64,000 nt of DNA from Lysobacterales bacterium (GCA_017302135.1 JAFLDZ010000006.1:1-64000), one strand, 5' to 3'; positions 37,019 to 46,478 are shown, counted from the stretch's first letter. Notes: generated by a model from the letters alone, not told the origin. A program made the numbers and translations.

Positions 37019-38190
37019 CTGATCTGGCAGATGTCGCCGATATCAATCCTCGGATTGAGCGCGAACAGATTGACTTGACGGAAATGGCGTCGTTCGTCGG
37101 CATGGCAAACGTCTCGGAGGAGTCGGGTTCAATAACGACTGAAGAAGTGCGTCCACTGGTTGACCTTTTAAAGGGATTTACGCCTTTTATTGATGGCGAT
37201 ATCCTCGTGGCGAAGATCACGCCTTGTTTTGAAAACGGCAAGATCGTGCATGCGCGGATCAGTCGGCGACAAGGCTTTGGATCTACCGAGTTCCATGTTC
37301 TGCGGCCGCAAGCAGAGAAGCTCGATAATCGATATCTTTTTCACTTTCTGCGTCAGCCGCATATCCGCATCGAAGGCGAGCGGAGAATGACTGGTAGTGC
37401 CGGCCAGCGCCGCGTACCCCGAGCGTTTCTTGAGAAATTACAGATTCCACTACCTACGCTGCCAGAACAACGCCGCATCGCAGCGATTCTGGACAAGGCC
37501 GACGCGCTACGCGCCAAGCGCCGCGAAGCCATCGCCAAGCTCGATCAGCTGCTACAGGCTGTGTTTCTCGATATGTTTGGCGACCCGGAATCAAATCCGA
37601 GAAACTGGCCTCTCAAGTCGCTTGAGTACCTTTGCGACCCTCAAGATCGCGTGAACTACGGCGTTGTCCAGCCCGGCGCAGAGTTCCTTGGCGGGGTGCC
37701 GGTCATTCGGGTTGGGGATATCGATGGCGGCAACCTCGATGCATCATCCATCAAGAGAATTGATCCGTCGATCGAATCGGCTTACGGGCGATCCAGACTC
37801 AAAGGCAATGAGCTTCTCATCAGTTGCGTTGGCTCCATTGGTATCGTCGCAGCTGTTCCTAATTCAGCGATCGGTTTCAATATCGCACGCGCAATAACAA
37901 GGGTTCCGCTCGCAAAACCGAAAGATCGCACTTTCGTCCAGCAGTGTCTTCTGACGCCAGCTTTGCAGCGCTACTTCAAAGAGAAGACGCGTACAGTTAG
38001 TCAACCAACTCTGAATGTTGAGTTCGTGAAGGCTGCGAAGATATTGGATCCCCCGCCAGCGCTTGTCGGCAAGTATTGTCAAGTTGTTGCTGACGTGGAT
38101 GGGCTTAAAAGAAATCTATTGAATTCAAGTGATGGTATCGAGAGAAACTTTTCCTCGATCCAACAACGAGCCTTCGCCGGGACGCTATAG
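37015..38190 (+). CDS. hsdS: Type I restriction-modification specificity subunit HsdS
   Basis: A 391-residue DNA-recognition subunit with two target-recognition domains. TRD1 covers about residues 1-150; the first conserved coiled coil follows LPEQRRIAAILDKADALRAK (about 155-185), then LDMFGDPESNPRNWPL opens TRD2 (about 195-360) and a shorter second coil ends the protein. The GTG start at 37015 overlaps the hsdM stop (GTGA). Its codon use is more AT-rich than hsdM, typical of the fast-exchanging specificity gene. The target sequence cannot be read from the protein. Confidence 0.92.
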   Translation: MTDLADVADINPRIEREQIDLTEMASFVGMANVSEESGSITTEEVRPLVDLLKGFTPFIDGDILVAKITPCFENGKIVHARISRRQGFGSTEFHVLRPQAEKLDNRYLFHFLRQPHIRIEGERRMTGSAGQRRVPRAFLEKLQIPLPTLPEQRRIAAILDKADALRAKRREAIAKLDQLLQAVFLDMFGDPESNPRNWPLKSLEYLCDPQDRVNYGVVQPGAEFLGGVPVIRVGDIDGGNLDASSIKRIDPSIESAYGRSRLKGNELLISCVGSIGIVAAVPNSAIGFNIARAITRVPLAKPKDRTFVQQCLLTPALQRYFKEKTRTVSQPTLNVEFVKAAKILDPPPALVGKYCQVVADVDGLKRNLLNSSDGIERNFSSIQQRAFAGTL

Positions 38191-38193
38191 CTC

Positions 38194-38334
38194 ATGAACA
38201 ACTTCCAGTTCCTCCAATCCGAATCCAAACCGCTCTTCGAGCCGGCGAAAGGTGCGGAACATCTGATGTTTGCCAGTCACAATCGCGATGCCCGCCGATC
38301 GCAGGATGCAAACGAATGCCTTCTCCCTCCGTAA
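38194..38334 (+). pseudogene. Duplicated 5' fragment of hsdR
   Basis: Directly after hsdS, an ATG frame of 46 codons begins MNNFQFLQSESKPLFEPAKG, nearly the same as the true hsdR start MTNFQFLQSEFKPLFEPAKG at 39389. Roughly the first 75 nt match closely, after which similarity stops and the frame ends at 38334. It is a remnant or duplicated target of the event that placed the DUF3800 gene between hsdS and hsdR; that gene starts inside it at 38316. Confidence 0.75.
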
Positions 38335-39194
38335 CCGATCCGCCCATCCCCGATGAGGCAGGGCAGTTCCCGCTGTTTGGTGGTGGCGCTCAAGCTGGGA
38401 AAGTCCGTGCTGCAGCTGCGGTACCCGATGCGGTTTACAGCGACTACATCGCATACGTGGACGAAAGCGGCGATCACGGACTGGAGTCTGTCGATCCGAA
38501 TTATCCCGTGTTTGTGCTGTCGTTCTGTGTATTCAACAAGCACTACTATGCCCGCGCGGTGGTCCCTGCTGTCGAGATGTTCAAGTTCAAGCATTTCGGC
38601 CATGATCTGGTGGTGCTGCACGAAACCGATATCCGCAAAGAGAAAGGCAGTTTCAGGTTCGCAAGCCGCCGGCACAAAGAAGCGTTCCTGGACGAGTTGA
38701 CGGACATCATCGAGGTGAGCAAATTCATTCTGATCAGTTGTGTCATCGACAAGCGCCATCTGCGCGAGCGCGACGCCAACCCGTATCACCTGGCGCTGGG
38801 ATTCTGTCTGGAAACCCTGTACGAGTTGATGCAGGAGAAACATCAGGACGAACGGAAAACTCACGTCGTCGTCGAATGCCGCGGAAAAAAAGAGGACCGG
38901 GAGCTCGAACTGGAATTCAGGCGCGTGTGCGCGGGCGACAACAAACTTGGCAGGCAGCTGCCCTTCGACGTGATATTCGCCGACAAGAAAACCAACTCTT
39001 CCGGGTTGCAGCTGGCCGATCTGGTCGCGCGGCCGGTGGGTTTGTCCGTCGTCAGGCCCGAGCAGCCCAATCGTGCATTCGACGTTCTGACGCGCAAGTT
39101 CTTCTGCAGTGGCGGGCGCGGTAAAGTCGGGACTGGTTTCGAGGGATGGGGGCTGAAGATTCACCCGGCCCCAGAAAGCGAAAGGCCCCGGTGA
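38316..39194 (+). CDS. DUF3800 protein inserted in the restriction locus
   Basis: A 292-residue DUF3800 protein. YIAYVDESGDHG near residues 43-54 has the family D-E-S-G-D motif, and SSGLQLADLVARPVGL near 228-243 the second conserved Q-x-A-D motif; the fold is predicted to be RNase H-like with these acids forming a nuclease-type site. Family members often sit within restriction or other defence loci, which suggests, but does not prove, a defence role. The start at 38316 lies inside the hsdR fragment. An imperfect hairpin (39184-39208) follows the stop. It is absent from standard hsdMSR operons. Confidence 0.8.
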   Translation: MPSPSVTDPPIPDEAGQFPLFGGGAQAGKVRAAAAVPDAVYSDYIAYVDESGDHGLESVDPNYPVFVLSFCVFNKHYYARAVVPAVEMFKFKHFGHDLVVLHETDIRKEKGSFRFASRRHKEAFLDELTDIIEVSKFILISCVIDKRHLRERDANPYHLALGFCLETLYELMQEKHQDERKTHVVVECRGKKEDRELELEFRRVCAGDNKLGRQLPFDVIFADKKTNSSGLQLADLVARPVGLSVVRPEQPNRAFDVLTRKFFCSGGRGKVGTGFEGWGLKIHPAPESERPR

Positions 39195-39388
39195 TCGCAC
39201 CGAGGCCATGACGCCGACCGGGAACCCCCAATCCACTTGCAGTGATTCTAGTTCCGGCCTTGCGGGCAATGCAAGCGTAATCAGGGGTTTACGGACAAGC
39301 GGTGCGCTTGATTGCGGCCTGCTAAGTATTTGATTCTATGAAAGTAAACCCGAATGCAATGTCTTAACGGACTCAAGGCGCGCATGGC

Positions 39389-42300
39389 ATGACCAACTTC
39401 CAGTTCCTCCAATCCGAATTCAAACCGCTGTTCGAGCCGGCGAAGGGTGCGGAGCAACTGGTGCATTCCGACCCGCGCGCCTGCTGCATGCGCACACGGC
39501 ACGCGCTGGAGCAAGCGGTGCATTGGCTGTACGCCAACGACCGCGACCTGCGCATGCCCTACGACAACGGCCTGGGCGTGCTGCTGACCCAGCCGGCGTT
39601 CGAAAAGCTGCCGCCGCCGCATGTGCTGCAGAAGATGCGGCTGATCCAGAAACTGGGCAATCAGGCCGTGCACGGCAGCCAGCGCATCGGCAGCGGCGAC
39701 GCCCTGCGTCTGGTGCGCGAGCTGTTCCATGTGCTGTTCTGGCTGGCGCGCACCTACACCCGCGCCAGCGACCCGAAAACCCTGGACGCCACCTTCGACG
39801 AACGCAACGTGCCCAGGCTGGTGCGCGCGGACGAGGCCAGCGCGCTCACCCGCGAACAGTTGGAGACACAGGAAGCGCAGTTCCGCGAACGCATCGCTGC
39901 GCAGCACGCGCAGATCGAAGCGCGCGAAGCCAGCATCGCCGAAGTTTCGGCATCGCTCGCCGAACGTGAGGCCGCGCTGGCGCAGGTGAATGCGGAACTG
40001 GCCGCGACGCGCGCCGAACTGGCGCAGGCCAAGGCCGCGAATATCGCCGTGCCCGATGCGCACGATTACGACGAAGCCGACACCCGCCGCTTCCTGGTCG
40101 ACGTGCTGCTGCGCGAGGCGGGTTGGGAACTCGGTCGCAATGCCTCCGCCGAAGTGCCGGTGGTCGGCATGCCCAACGCGAAGGGTGAGGGCTTTGCCGA
40201 TTACGTGCTGTGGGGCAACGACGGCCAGCCGTTGGCGGTGGTGGAAGCCAAGCGCAGCTTCACCGACCCCGACGTGGGCAAGCAGCAGGTCCAGCTCTAC
40301 GCCGACTGCCTGGAAACGATGAAGGGCCAGCGCCCGCTGATGTTCTACAGCAACGGCAACCAGACCTGGCTGTGGGACGACTGCCGCGCACCGCCGCGCG
40401 AAGTGCAGGGCTTCTACACCCGTGAGGCCCTCGAACTCGCCGTGCAGCGCCGCGAGCTGCAGGCCGAACTGCGCGACGTGTCCATCGACAACGCCATCGT
40501 CGAACGCGCGTACCAGCACCGCGCGATCCGCGCGATGACCGAATCGCTGACCCACGGCCGCCGTGCGGGCCTGCTGACCATGGCCACCGGCAGCGGCAAG
40601 ACCCGCGTCTCGATCGCGCTGATCGATGTGCTGATGCGCGCCAACTGGGTGAAGCGCGTGCTGTTCCTCGCCGACCGCGTGGCGCTGGTGAAACAGGCCG
40701 CCGACAATTTCAAGGAACATCTGCCGGATGCCGGCGCGGTGAATCTGGTCACCGAGAAGCTGGGGCAGGGGCGGGTGTTCCTCAGCACCTATCCGACGAT
40801 GATGGGCCTGATCGAACAGATGGAAGGCGACCGCCGCAAATACGGCATCGGCCACTTCGATCTGATCGTGATCGACGAAGCGCATCGCAGCGTGTACCAG
40901 AAATACGGCGCGATCTTCCGCTACTTTGACAGCTATCTGGTCGGCCTGACCGCGACCCCGCGCGAGGACGTGGATCACGACACGTATCGTTTGTTCGGCC
41001 TGGAAGCCGGTGTGCCCACCGACGCCTACGGTTTGAAGGAAGCGGTGGACAACGGCTATCTGGTGCCGCCGAAAGCGTTTTCGGTACCGATCAAATTCGT
41101 GCGTGAGGGTATCCGCTACGACGAACTCGACGACGAGGATAAAGAACACTGGGAGTCGCTGGACTGGGGCGACCGTTTCGACGGCGAGGCCCCGGACGAG
41201 GTGTATGCCTCCGAAGTGAACAAGCAGTTGTTCAATGAGGACACCGTCGATCTGATGCTGAAATACCTGATGACGCACGGCCTGAAGGTGGATGGCGGCG
41301 ACACGCTGGGCAAGACGATCATCTTCGCAGTCAATCAGAAGCACGCCGACTTCATCGTCAAGCGCTTCGATCATCACTACCCGCATTACAACGGCACGTT
41401 CGCGCGCGTGGTCACCCACGCGGTGAAGTATGCGCAGACGCTGATCGACAGTTTCAGCGTGCCCAGGAGCCTGCCGCAGATCACGGTCTCGGTGGACATG
41501 ATGGACACCGGCATCGACGTGCCGGAAGTGCTGAATCTGGTGTTCTTCAAGGCCGTGCGCTCGAAGGTGAAGTTCCTGCAGATGATCGGTCGCGGTACGC
41601 GCCTGTGTCCGAACGTATTCGGTCCCGGTCAGCACAAGCAGGAATTCTTCATCTTCGATTTCTGCGCCAATTTCAAATACTTCAATGAGCATCCGGCCGG
41701 CGCGGTGTCGCCGGTGACGGAGCCGCTGCAGAAACGGCTGTTCAAGCGGCGGCTGGCGTTGATCGCGCTGTTGCCCGTCGGCGAGCCGTCACCGGAGAAG
41801 CGCGCGGCCGATGCGCGGGGCGGCTATGGCGCGCTGGAAACGCTGCGCGATGACGTGATCGGCCAACTGCACGCCGAAGTGGCGGCGATGAATGTCGGCA
41901 ACTTCATCGTCCGCGCCGAGCGCGAGCATGTGGTTCGCTTCGCAGATCGCCAGCAATGGAATGCGCTGGACGATACGGCCCTTGTCGATCTGCGCGAACA
42001 TGTCGCCGGCCTGCCGACGGAGCAGGATGCCGAGCACATCACGGCGAAGCTGTTCGACCTGCTGTGCCTGAATCTGCAATTGGCGATGATCCAGGCGACC
42101 CGGGATTTCGTGACCTGCCGCGACAAGCTCATCGACCTGGCTGCCGACCTGGAAAACAAGGCCGCCATTCCTGCGGTGCGCGAGCAACTGGCGCTGATCC
42201 AGGACATCCAGACCGAGATGTTCTGGAAGGACATCACCCTGCCGATTGTCGAGTCCGTCCGTCGCAGGCTGCGTGGCTTGATCAAATTCATCGACCGCAC

Positions 42301-42859
42301 ATCCATCGCGCCGATCTACACCGTGCTGACCGACGAGATCGGCACCGCGACCGAAGTCGAGTTCACCGATTTCAGTACCGGCATCAATCTTGCCCAGTAC
42401 AAAAAGAAAGTCGAAGCCTACATCCGCAGCAACGAAGACCATATCGTCATCGCCAAACTGCGGCACAACAAACCCTTGACCCCGACCGACCTCGGCGAAC
42501 TGGAGCGATTCTTCTACGAATCGGATGTGGTCGAAAGTCGGACGCGTTTCGAAGCCTGCTTCGGCAGCGATACACCGCTGACCGTCTTCATCCGGTCGCT
42601 GATCGGTCTGGATCGAGGCGCGGTCAACGACGCGTTCGGCCGTTTCCTCGACGGCACCCGCTACAGCAGCCAGCAGATCCGCTTCGTGGAGATGATCATC
42701 GACCGTTTGACGCAGAACGGCACGATGGAACCGGGCCAGCTGTACGAGCCCCCCTTCACCGCGCTGCATCACGAAGGCCTGGACGGCGCATTCGGCGATA
42801 CCGATGCGGATGCGATTGTCGGGATCATTGCGGTAATCAACGAACGCGCTGCGGCGTGA
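39389..42859 (+). CDS. hsdR: Type I restriction endonuclease/translocase HsdR
   Basis: A 1156-residue restriction subunit. An N-terminal helical DUF4145-like region (1-150) and a long E/A-rich coiled coil (about 150-228) precede the HSDR_N nuclease domain with FADYVLWGNDG...LAVVEAKR (about 270-290), a PD-(D/E)xK active site. The SF2 helicase motor has Walker A MATGSGKTRVS near 396-406 and Walker B LIVIDEAHRS near 493-502, with motif III VGLTATPRED; motif VI-like QMIGRGTRL lies near 732. The C-terminus is of EcoEI type and docks the methylase. It cleaves unmodified DNA at a distance after ATP-driven translocation. It has its own 194-bp upstream region, so may be separately transcribed. Confidence 0.94.
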   Translation: MTNFQFLQSEFKPLFEPAKGAEQLVHSDPRACCMRTRHALEQAVHWLYANDRDLRMPYDNGLGVLLTQPAFEKLPPPHVLQKMRLIQKLGNQAVHGSQRIGSGDALRLVRELFHVLFWLARTYTRASDPKTLDATFDERNVPRLVRADEASALTREQLETQEAQFRERIAAQHAQIEAREASIAEVSASLAEREAALAQVNAELAATRAELAQAKAANIAVPDAHDYDEADTRRFLVDVLLREAGWELGRNASAEVPVVGMPNAKGEGFADYVLWGNDGQPLAVVEAKRSFTDPDVGKQQVQLYADCLETMKGQRPLMFYSNGNQTWLWDDCRAPPREVQGFYTREALELAVQRRELQAELRDVSIDNAIVERAYQHRAIRAMTESLTHGRRAGLLTMATGSGKTRVSIALIDVLMRANWVKRVLFLADRVALVKQAADNFKEHLPDAGAVNLVTEKLGQGRVFLSTYPTMMGLIEQMEGDRRKYGIGHFDLIVIDEAHRSVYQKYGAIFRYFDSYLVGLTATPREDVDHDTYRLFGLEAGVPTDAYGLKEAVDNGYLVPPKAFSVPIKFVREGIRYDELDDEDKEHWESLDWGDRFDGEAPDEVYASEVNKQLFNEDTVDLMLKYLMTHGLKVDGGDTLGKTIIFAVNQKHADFIVKRFDHHYPHYNGTFARVVTHAVKYAQTLIDSFSVPRSLPQITVSVDMMDTGIDVPEVLNLVFFKAVRSKVKFLQMIGRGTRLCPNVFGPGQHKQEFFIFDFCANFKYFNEHPAGAVSPVTEPLQKRLFKRRLALIALLPVGEPSPEKRAADARGGYGALETLRDDVIGQLHAEVAAMNVGNFIVRAEREHVVRFADRQQWNALDDTALVDLREHVAGLPTEQDAEHITAKLFDLLCLNLQLAMIQATRDFVTCRDKLIDLAADLENKAAIPAVREQLALIQDIQTEMFWKDITLPIVESVRRRLRGLIKFIDRTSIAPIYTVLTDEIGTATEVEFTDFSTGINLAQYKKKVEAYIRSNEDHIVIAKLRHNKPLTPTDLGELERFFYESDVVESRTRFEACFGSDTPLTVFIRSLIGLDRGAVNDAFGRFLDGTRYSSQQIRFVEMIIDRLTQNGTMEPGQLYEPPFTALHHEGLDGAFGDTDADAIVGIIAVINERAAA

Positions 42860-43052
42860 ATGGGCGGGAAGCACCCCTCATCGGGCGCTTCGCGCCACCC
42901 CGGATCAAGTCCGGGGACAGGCTCTTCTCCCCGCCAAGTCAGCATCGATCCGAAGCCATGCAGCGTCGTTGAAGCCCGGAGCTGCGGCATCGGGGAAACC
43001 AGCCTCGACGTTGGTGTTCGGCAACTCCGTTCACGAGTCGCTGAGCTGCATC

Positions 43053-43373
43053 GATGGTGAAATTTTCATCATCGTTGGTGCTTGAGTGCTGCTGCGTTGG
43101 AGTAAACAGCCTCGTTATCGGGGTTCGATCGCTCCGTGCGCGGGGCTTGGAGCCGCATCGATGGTGAAATTTTCATCATCGTTGGCGCTCTGGCGCTGCG
43201 GTGTCGGAGTAAATCGCCCCGGCGTTGGTGTTCAGCAGCTCCGCACGCGAGGCTGGGAGCTGCACGGGTGGTGAAATTTTCATCATCCCTGCAGTGCGGG
43301 TACTGCATCGGCGCAGTCCTGAGCTGCATCGCAGGCGTTCAGAGCACTGGCGTTGGCGATGCAGGACGGACGC
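43053..43373. repeat. 107-bp tandem repeats with conserved palindrome
   Basis: GATGGTGAAATTTTCATCAT occurs at 43053 and 43160, and with one change (GGTGGTG...) at 43267: exactly 107 bp between copies. The block is a near-palindrome (ATGgTGAAA-T-TTTCATCAT) and is the best-conserved part; the rest (GTTGG.GCT.., GGAGTAAA, ..TTCG..GCTCCG) is shared more loosely. A decayed partial unit may precede 43053. Confidence 0.75.
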
Positions 43374-43536
43374 AGGGCGGGTGCGTTGGACGTGGATGAA
43401 ACAGAATGAAATGATAATGTATGTTTCAGTATTGCGGTAAGTGCTTGAAAGGATTGGCGTCTTTTCGCCATGGGGCCGCGCGTTCTTTCCGATCGGCGGG
43501 GGTGCCTCAGGGGTTGGATGCGGTGCCTGGACCGGG

Positions 43537-43615
43537 CTCGCGGCTGAAGCCGCTCCTACAACAGCAACGGCAACGGCAGCTCCCCGCTTTTGTGGGAGCG
43601 GCTTCAGCCGCGAAG
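43537..43615. repeat. REP doublet (REPIN) 1
   Basis: Two inverted copies of the REP core GGAGCGGCTTCAGCCGC: reverse at 43537-43560 and forward at 43591-43615, about 30 bp apart, the classical REPIN geometry of Pseudomonas and xanthomonads. Each copy itself forms a GCGGCT/AGCCGC hairpin. Confidence 0.85.
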
Positions 43616-43715
43616 CCGGTGGTCTCGCAGCGGCCGTATCGATCGCCATCGCGGGGCGCTGCGGGGCTGGGCTTTGCCCTGATGGCGGGAGAAGACGTGG
43701 GTCATGCGGTGCGGG

Positions 43716-43788
43716 CTTCGCGGCTGAAGCCGCTCCTACAAGAGCAACCGCCGCTTTCGCTTGTGTAGGAGCGGCTTCAGCCGCGAAG
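43716..43788. repeat. REP doublet (REPIN) 2
   Basis: A second inverted pair of the same REP: reverse at 43716-43740 and forward at 43764-43788, with a TGTAGGAGCGG head. Sequence between the two doublets (GCCGGT...GCGGCCGTAT.GATCGCCATCG) is partly repeated after the second one. Confidence 0.85.
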
Positions 43789-43908
43789 CCGGCAACCTTG
43801 CCGCGGCCGTATTGATCGCCATCGTAGGGCGCTGCATTTCGAAGGGCCTGCAACAAATCAGTCAGCAGGACATGGTAACTAGAGAGTTCTTCCCTCCCCA
43901 CGAAGACG

Positions 43909-45303
43909 ATGAACAGAATCAGCAATCGCATTTACGACGAAATGGCAGTGGGCGACAACGCTTCGCTCACGCGGACGGTGACTTTGCACGATATCGCGAT
44001 GTTCGCGGCGACCTCCGGGGACATCAATCCGTCGCATATGGATGCCGAGTTCGCCGCAGGCGAGCGTTTCGGGCACGTGATCGTGCATGGCATGTGGACC
44101 GCATCGCTCATTTCCGCGCTGCTTGGCACCGAGTTGCCGGGGCCGGGCACGATCTATCTTGGCCAGGAGCTGCGCTTCAAGCGTCCGGTCAGCCCGGGAG
44201 ATATCGTGACCGCCGTCGTGACCGTGCGGGAAAAGCGCGACGGGAAGGGAATCGTGATTTTCGACTGCGTCTGCAGCGACGCCGAGGGCCGGACGCTGCT
44301 GACCGGCACCGCAGAGGTGATCGCGCCGACCGTGAAGTACGACCTCGATCGTGTGCAGGTGCCCGATGTGCAGATCAATCGCCATCGGCTCTTCAGCACC
44401 GGAATCAAGCGCGCCATGGCATTGCCGCCGCTGCGCACAGCGGTGGTGCACCCCTGCAGCGAACGTGCGATTTCAGCGGTGATCGAAGCGTACGCAGAGC
44501 GGCTGTTCGACCCGACCCTTATCGGGCCCCGGCATCGCATCGAATCGGCTGCCGAAGCGGCTGGCGTCTCTCTTTCGGGAATCGAGATCGTCGACGTGCC
44601 GCACAGCCACGCCGCCGCCATGAGCGCCGTGGAGATGGCGGCGCGCGGCAGGGTGGGCGCCATCATGAAGGGCAGCCTGCACACCGACGAGCTGCTGTCC
44701 GCCGTGCTGGCGAAGGACAGCGGCCTGCTGACCGATCGCTGGCTCAGCCATGCGTTCGTCTTCGACGTGCCCGCCTACGAGAAGCTTCTGATCATCACCG
44801 ACGCCGCCATCAACATCGCACCGACGCTGGAGCAGAAGCGCGATATCGCCCAGAACGCGATCGATCTCGCGCGGCTGCTCGGCGTGAAGGTGCCCAAGGT
44901 GGCGGTGCTGGCGGCCGTGGAAACGGTGAATCCACGGATGGTCTCGACGCTGGACGCGGCGGCATTGACTGCGATGGGCGCACGCGGCCAGATCAAGCAC
45001 GGACAGGTGGATGGCCCCTTGGCTTTCGACAATGCGATCGACATGGGTGCCGTCAGGGAAAAAGGCATCGTATCGGAGGTGGCCGGACAGGCGGATATCC
45101 TGCTGGCGCCGAATCTGGAAGCGGGCAACATCGCCGCCAAGCAATTGATGTACTTCGCCAAGGCCGACAGCGCCGGCCTGGTGCTGGGTGCCAGAGTGCC
45201 GATCATTCTCACCAGTCGCTCCGACAGCGTGCGCACGCGACTGGCTTCGATCGCACTGGCGCGCATCGTCGCCTACGGCAACGCGGTGATGGCGGGGGCA
45301 TGA
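43909..45303 (+). CDS. Bifunctional enoyl-CoA hydratase/phosphate acetyltransferase
   Basis: A 464-residue fusion. Residues 1-145 are a MaoC-like hot-dog hydratase (DIAMFAATSGDINPSHMDAE with the catalytic D/H pair, then GHVIVHGMW). Residues ~150-464 are a PTA/PTB phosphotransacylase (AERLFDPTLIGPRHRIESAA, GAIMKGSLHTDELLSAVL, LIITDAAINIAPTLEQK). The pair would hydrate an enoyl-CoA and swap CoA for phosphate on an acyl group. Its stop overlaps the acetate kinase ATG (ATGA at 45300-45303), so acyl-phosphate would go straight to ATP formation. The acyl chain used in vivo is unknown. Confidence 0.92.
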   Translation: MNRISNRIYDEMAVGDNASLTRTVTLHDIAMFAATSGDINPSHMDAEFAAGERFGHVIVHGMWTASLISALLGTELPGPGTIYLGQELRFKRPVSPGDIVTAVVTVREKRDGKGIVIFDCVCSDAEGRTLLTGTAEVIAPTVKYDLDRVQVPDVQINRHRLFSTGIKRAMALPPLRTAVVHPCSERAISAVIEAYAERLFDPTLIGPRHRIESAAEAAGVSLSGIEIVDVPHSHAAAMSAVEMAARGRVGAIMKGSLHTDELLSAVLAKDSGLLTDRWLSHAFVFDVPAYEKLLIITDAAINIAPTLEQKRDIAQNAIDLARLLGVKVPKVAVLAAVETVNPRMVSTLDAAALTAMGARGQIKHGQVDGPLAFDNAIDMGAVREKGIVSEVAGQADILLAPNLEAGNIAAKQLMYFAKADSAGLVLGARVPIILTSRSDSVRTRLASIALARIVAYGNAVMAGA

Positions 45304-46478
45304 ACCGCATCCTCACCATCAACGCCGGTTCGTCAACGGTCAAATTCGGAGTATTCGAAGCTGTCGGCGATCGCGCCGTGCATCCGCTTGCGCGCGGCGT
45401 TCTGGATCTGCACGCATCGCCGTTAGCGCTGCACTTCGAAATGGACGGTCAGCGTCTGACGGTGCCGCTCGATGCGGTGAGCACTGATGACCGCGCGGAA
45501 GCGATCGGCGCAGCGCTGTCCTGGCTCGAAGCGCGCTTCGATGGCTGCGCCTTCGCCGCCGCCGCTCACCGCATCGTTCACGGCGGCATCGAGTTCGACG
45601 CGCCGACGGTGCTGGACGATACGATCATCGCGCAGCTCGACAGGCTTTCTCCGCTCGCGCCGCTGCACCAGCCGATCGTGCTGCAGCTTGTCCGCGCGAT
45701 GCGGCGCGCAAGGCCCGAGCAGCCGCAGATCGCCTGTTTCGATACCGCGTTTCATCGCACCCATGCACCGCTGGTCACGCGCATGGCGATTCCGCGTTGG
45801 CTGCATGACGAAGGCGTCCGTCGCTATGGCTTTCATGGGCTCTCGTATCGATCCGTCGCCGACCAGTTGCGGCGCGACGAGCCCGAACTTCTGGCGAAGA
45901 AGCTCGTCGTCGCCCATCTCGGCAGCGGTGCCAGTCTGTGCGCGATGGAGGCGGGCATCAGCCGCGACACCAGCATGGGTTTCTCCGCGCTCGACGGCAT
46001 CCCGATGGCGACCCGCCCCGGCGACCTGGATGCAGGCGTATTGCTGTACCTGCAGAGACAGCACGGCATGACCGCCGAGCAACTGCAGCACTGGCTCTAC
46101 CACGAGTGCGGATTGAAGGGCGTTTCCGGCATCAGCGCGGATCTGCGGGTGTTGCTGGCAAGTCCTGCGCCGGAAGCGGCGGAAGCCATCGCGCTGTTCT
46201 GTTTCCGGATCAGCCGCAGCATCTGCGCGCTGGCCGCGACGCTGGGAGGGCTGGATGGCATCGTCTTCACCGCCGGCATCGGCGAGCACGCACCATCGAT
46301 CCGCGCCGCCGTCTGCGAACGCTTGTCATGGCTGGGTGCGAAGATCGACCCTCACGCCAACGCCCGCAACGACCGTGTGCTGGACGCCGGAGACGGCATC
46401 GCGCTGCGCATGATCCGCACCGATGAAGAGCAGGTCATCGCGGCGTCGGCGGCGGCGCTGCTGTTTCGCGGGGCCTGA
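45300..46478 (+). CDS. ackA: Acetate/propionate-type kinase AckA
   Basis: A 392-residue ASKHA-fold kinase of usual length. ILTINAGSSTVKFGVF (residues 4-19) is the first phosphate-binding signature, PQIACFDTAFHRTHAP near 145-160 the second with the catalytic Asp, followed by RRYGFHGLSY, VVAHLGSGASLCAM and GIVFTAGIGEHAP. It converts acyl-phosphate plus ADP to the acid plus ATP. Overlap with the upstream phosphotransacetylase fusion makes a two-step acyl-CoA to ATP route. Propionate or butyrate may also serve. Confidence 0.93.
   Translation: MNRILTINAGSSTVKFGVFEAVGDRAVHPLARGVLDLHASPLALHFEMDGQRLTVPLDAVSTDDRAEAIGAALSWLEARFDGCAFAAAAHRIVHGGIEFDAPTVLDDTIIAQLDRLSPLAPLHQPIVLQLVRAMRRARPEQPQIACFDTAFHRTHAPLVTRMAIPRWLHDEGVRRYGFHGLSYRSVADQLRRDEPELLAKKLVVAHLGSGASLCAMEAGISRDTSMGFSALDGIPMATRPGDLDAGVLLYLQRQHGMTAEQLQHWLYHECGLKGVSGISADLRVLLASPAPEAAEAIALFCFRISRSICALAATLGGLDGIVFTAGIGEHAPSIRAAVCERLSWLGAKIDPHANARNDRVLDAGDGIALRMIRTDEEQVIAASAAALLFRGA

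Larger units (their letters stand above)
42860..43908. other. Gene-free kilobase with two repeat families
   Basis: 1049 bp between hsdR and the next gene. It holds a 107-bp tandem array (43053-43373) and four REP units (43537-43788), described separately. Several frames stay open here on both strands but are made of repeat translations (for example A-A-E-A-A-P-T and G-S-G-F-S-R-E-A from the REPs) and lack ribosome-binding sites, so no gene is called. Confidence 0.7.

Noticed and set aside
39195..39388. Promoter for hsdR in the DUF3800-hsdR gap
   Set aside because: The stretch is AT-richer and has an inverted GGGTTTAC/GTAAACCC pair about 50 bp apart, but no acceptable -35/-10 spacing could be fixed.
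43053..43373. CRISPR array in the 107-bp repeats
   Set aside because: Only three units, the interval sequence is itself repeated, and the conserved part is a palindrome rather than a typical direct repeat with variable spacers.
43176..43931. Long frames over the repeat/REP region (up to 251 codons on the minus strand)
   Set aside because: Their translations are A-A-E-A-A-P-T / G-S-G-F-S-R-E-A strings produced by REP elements; no start signals.
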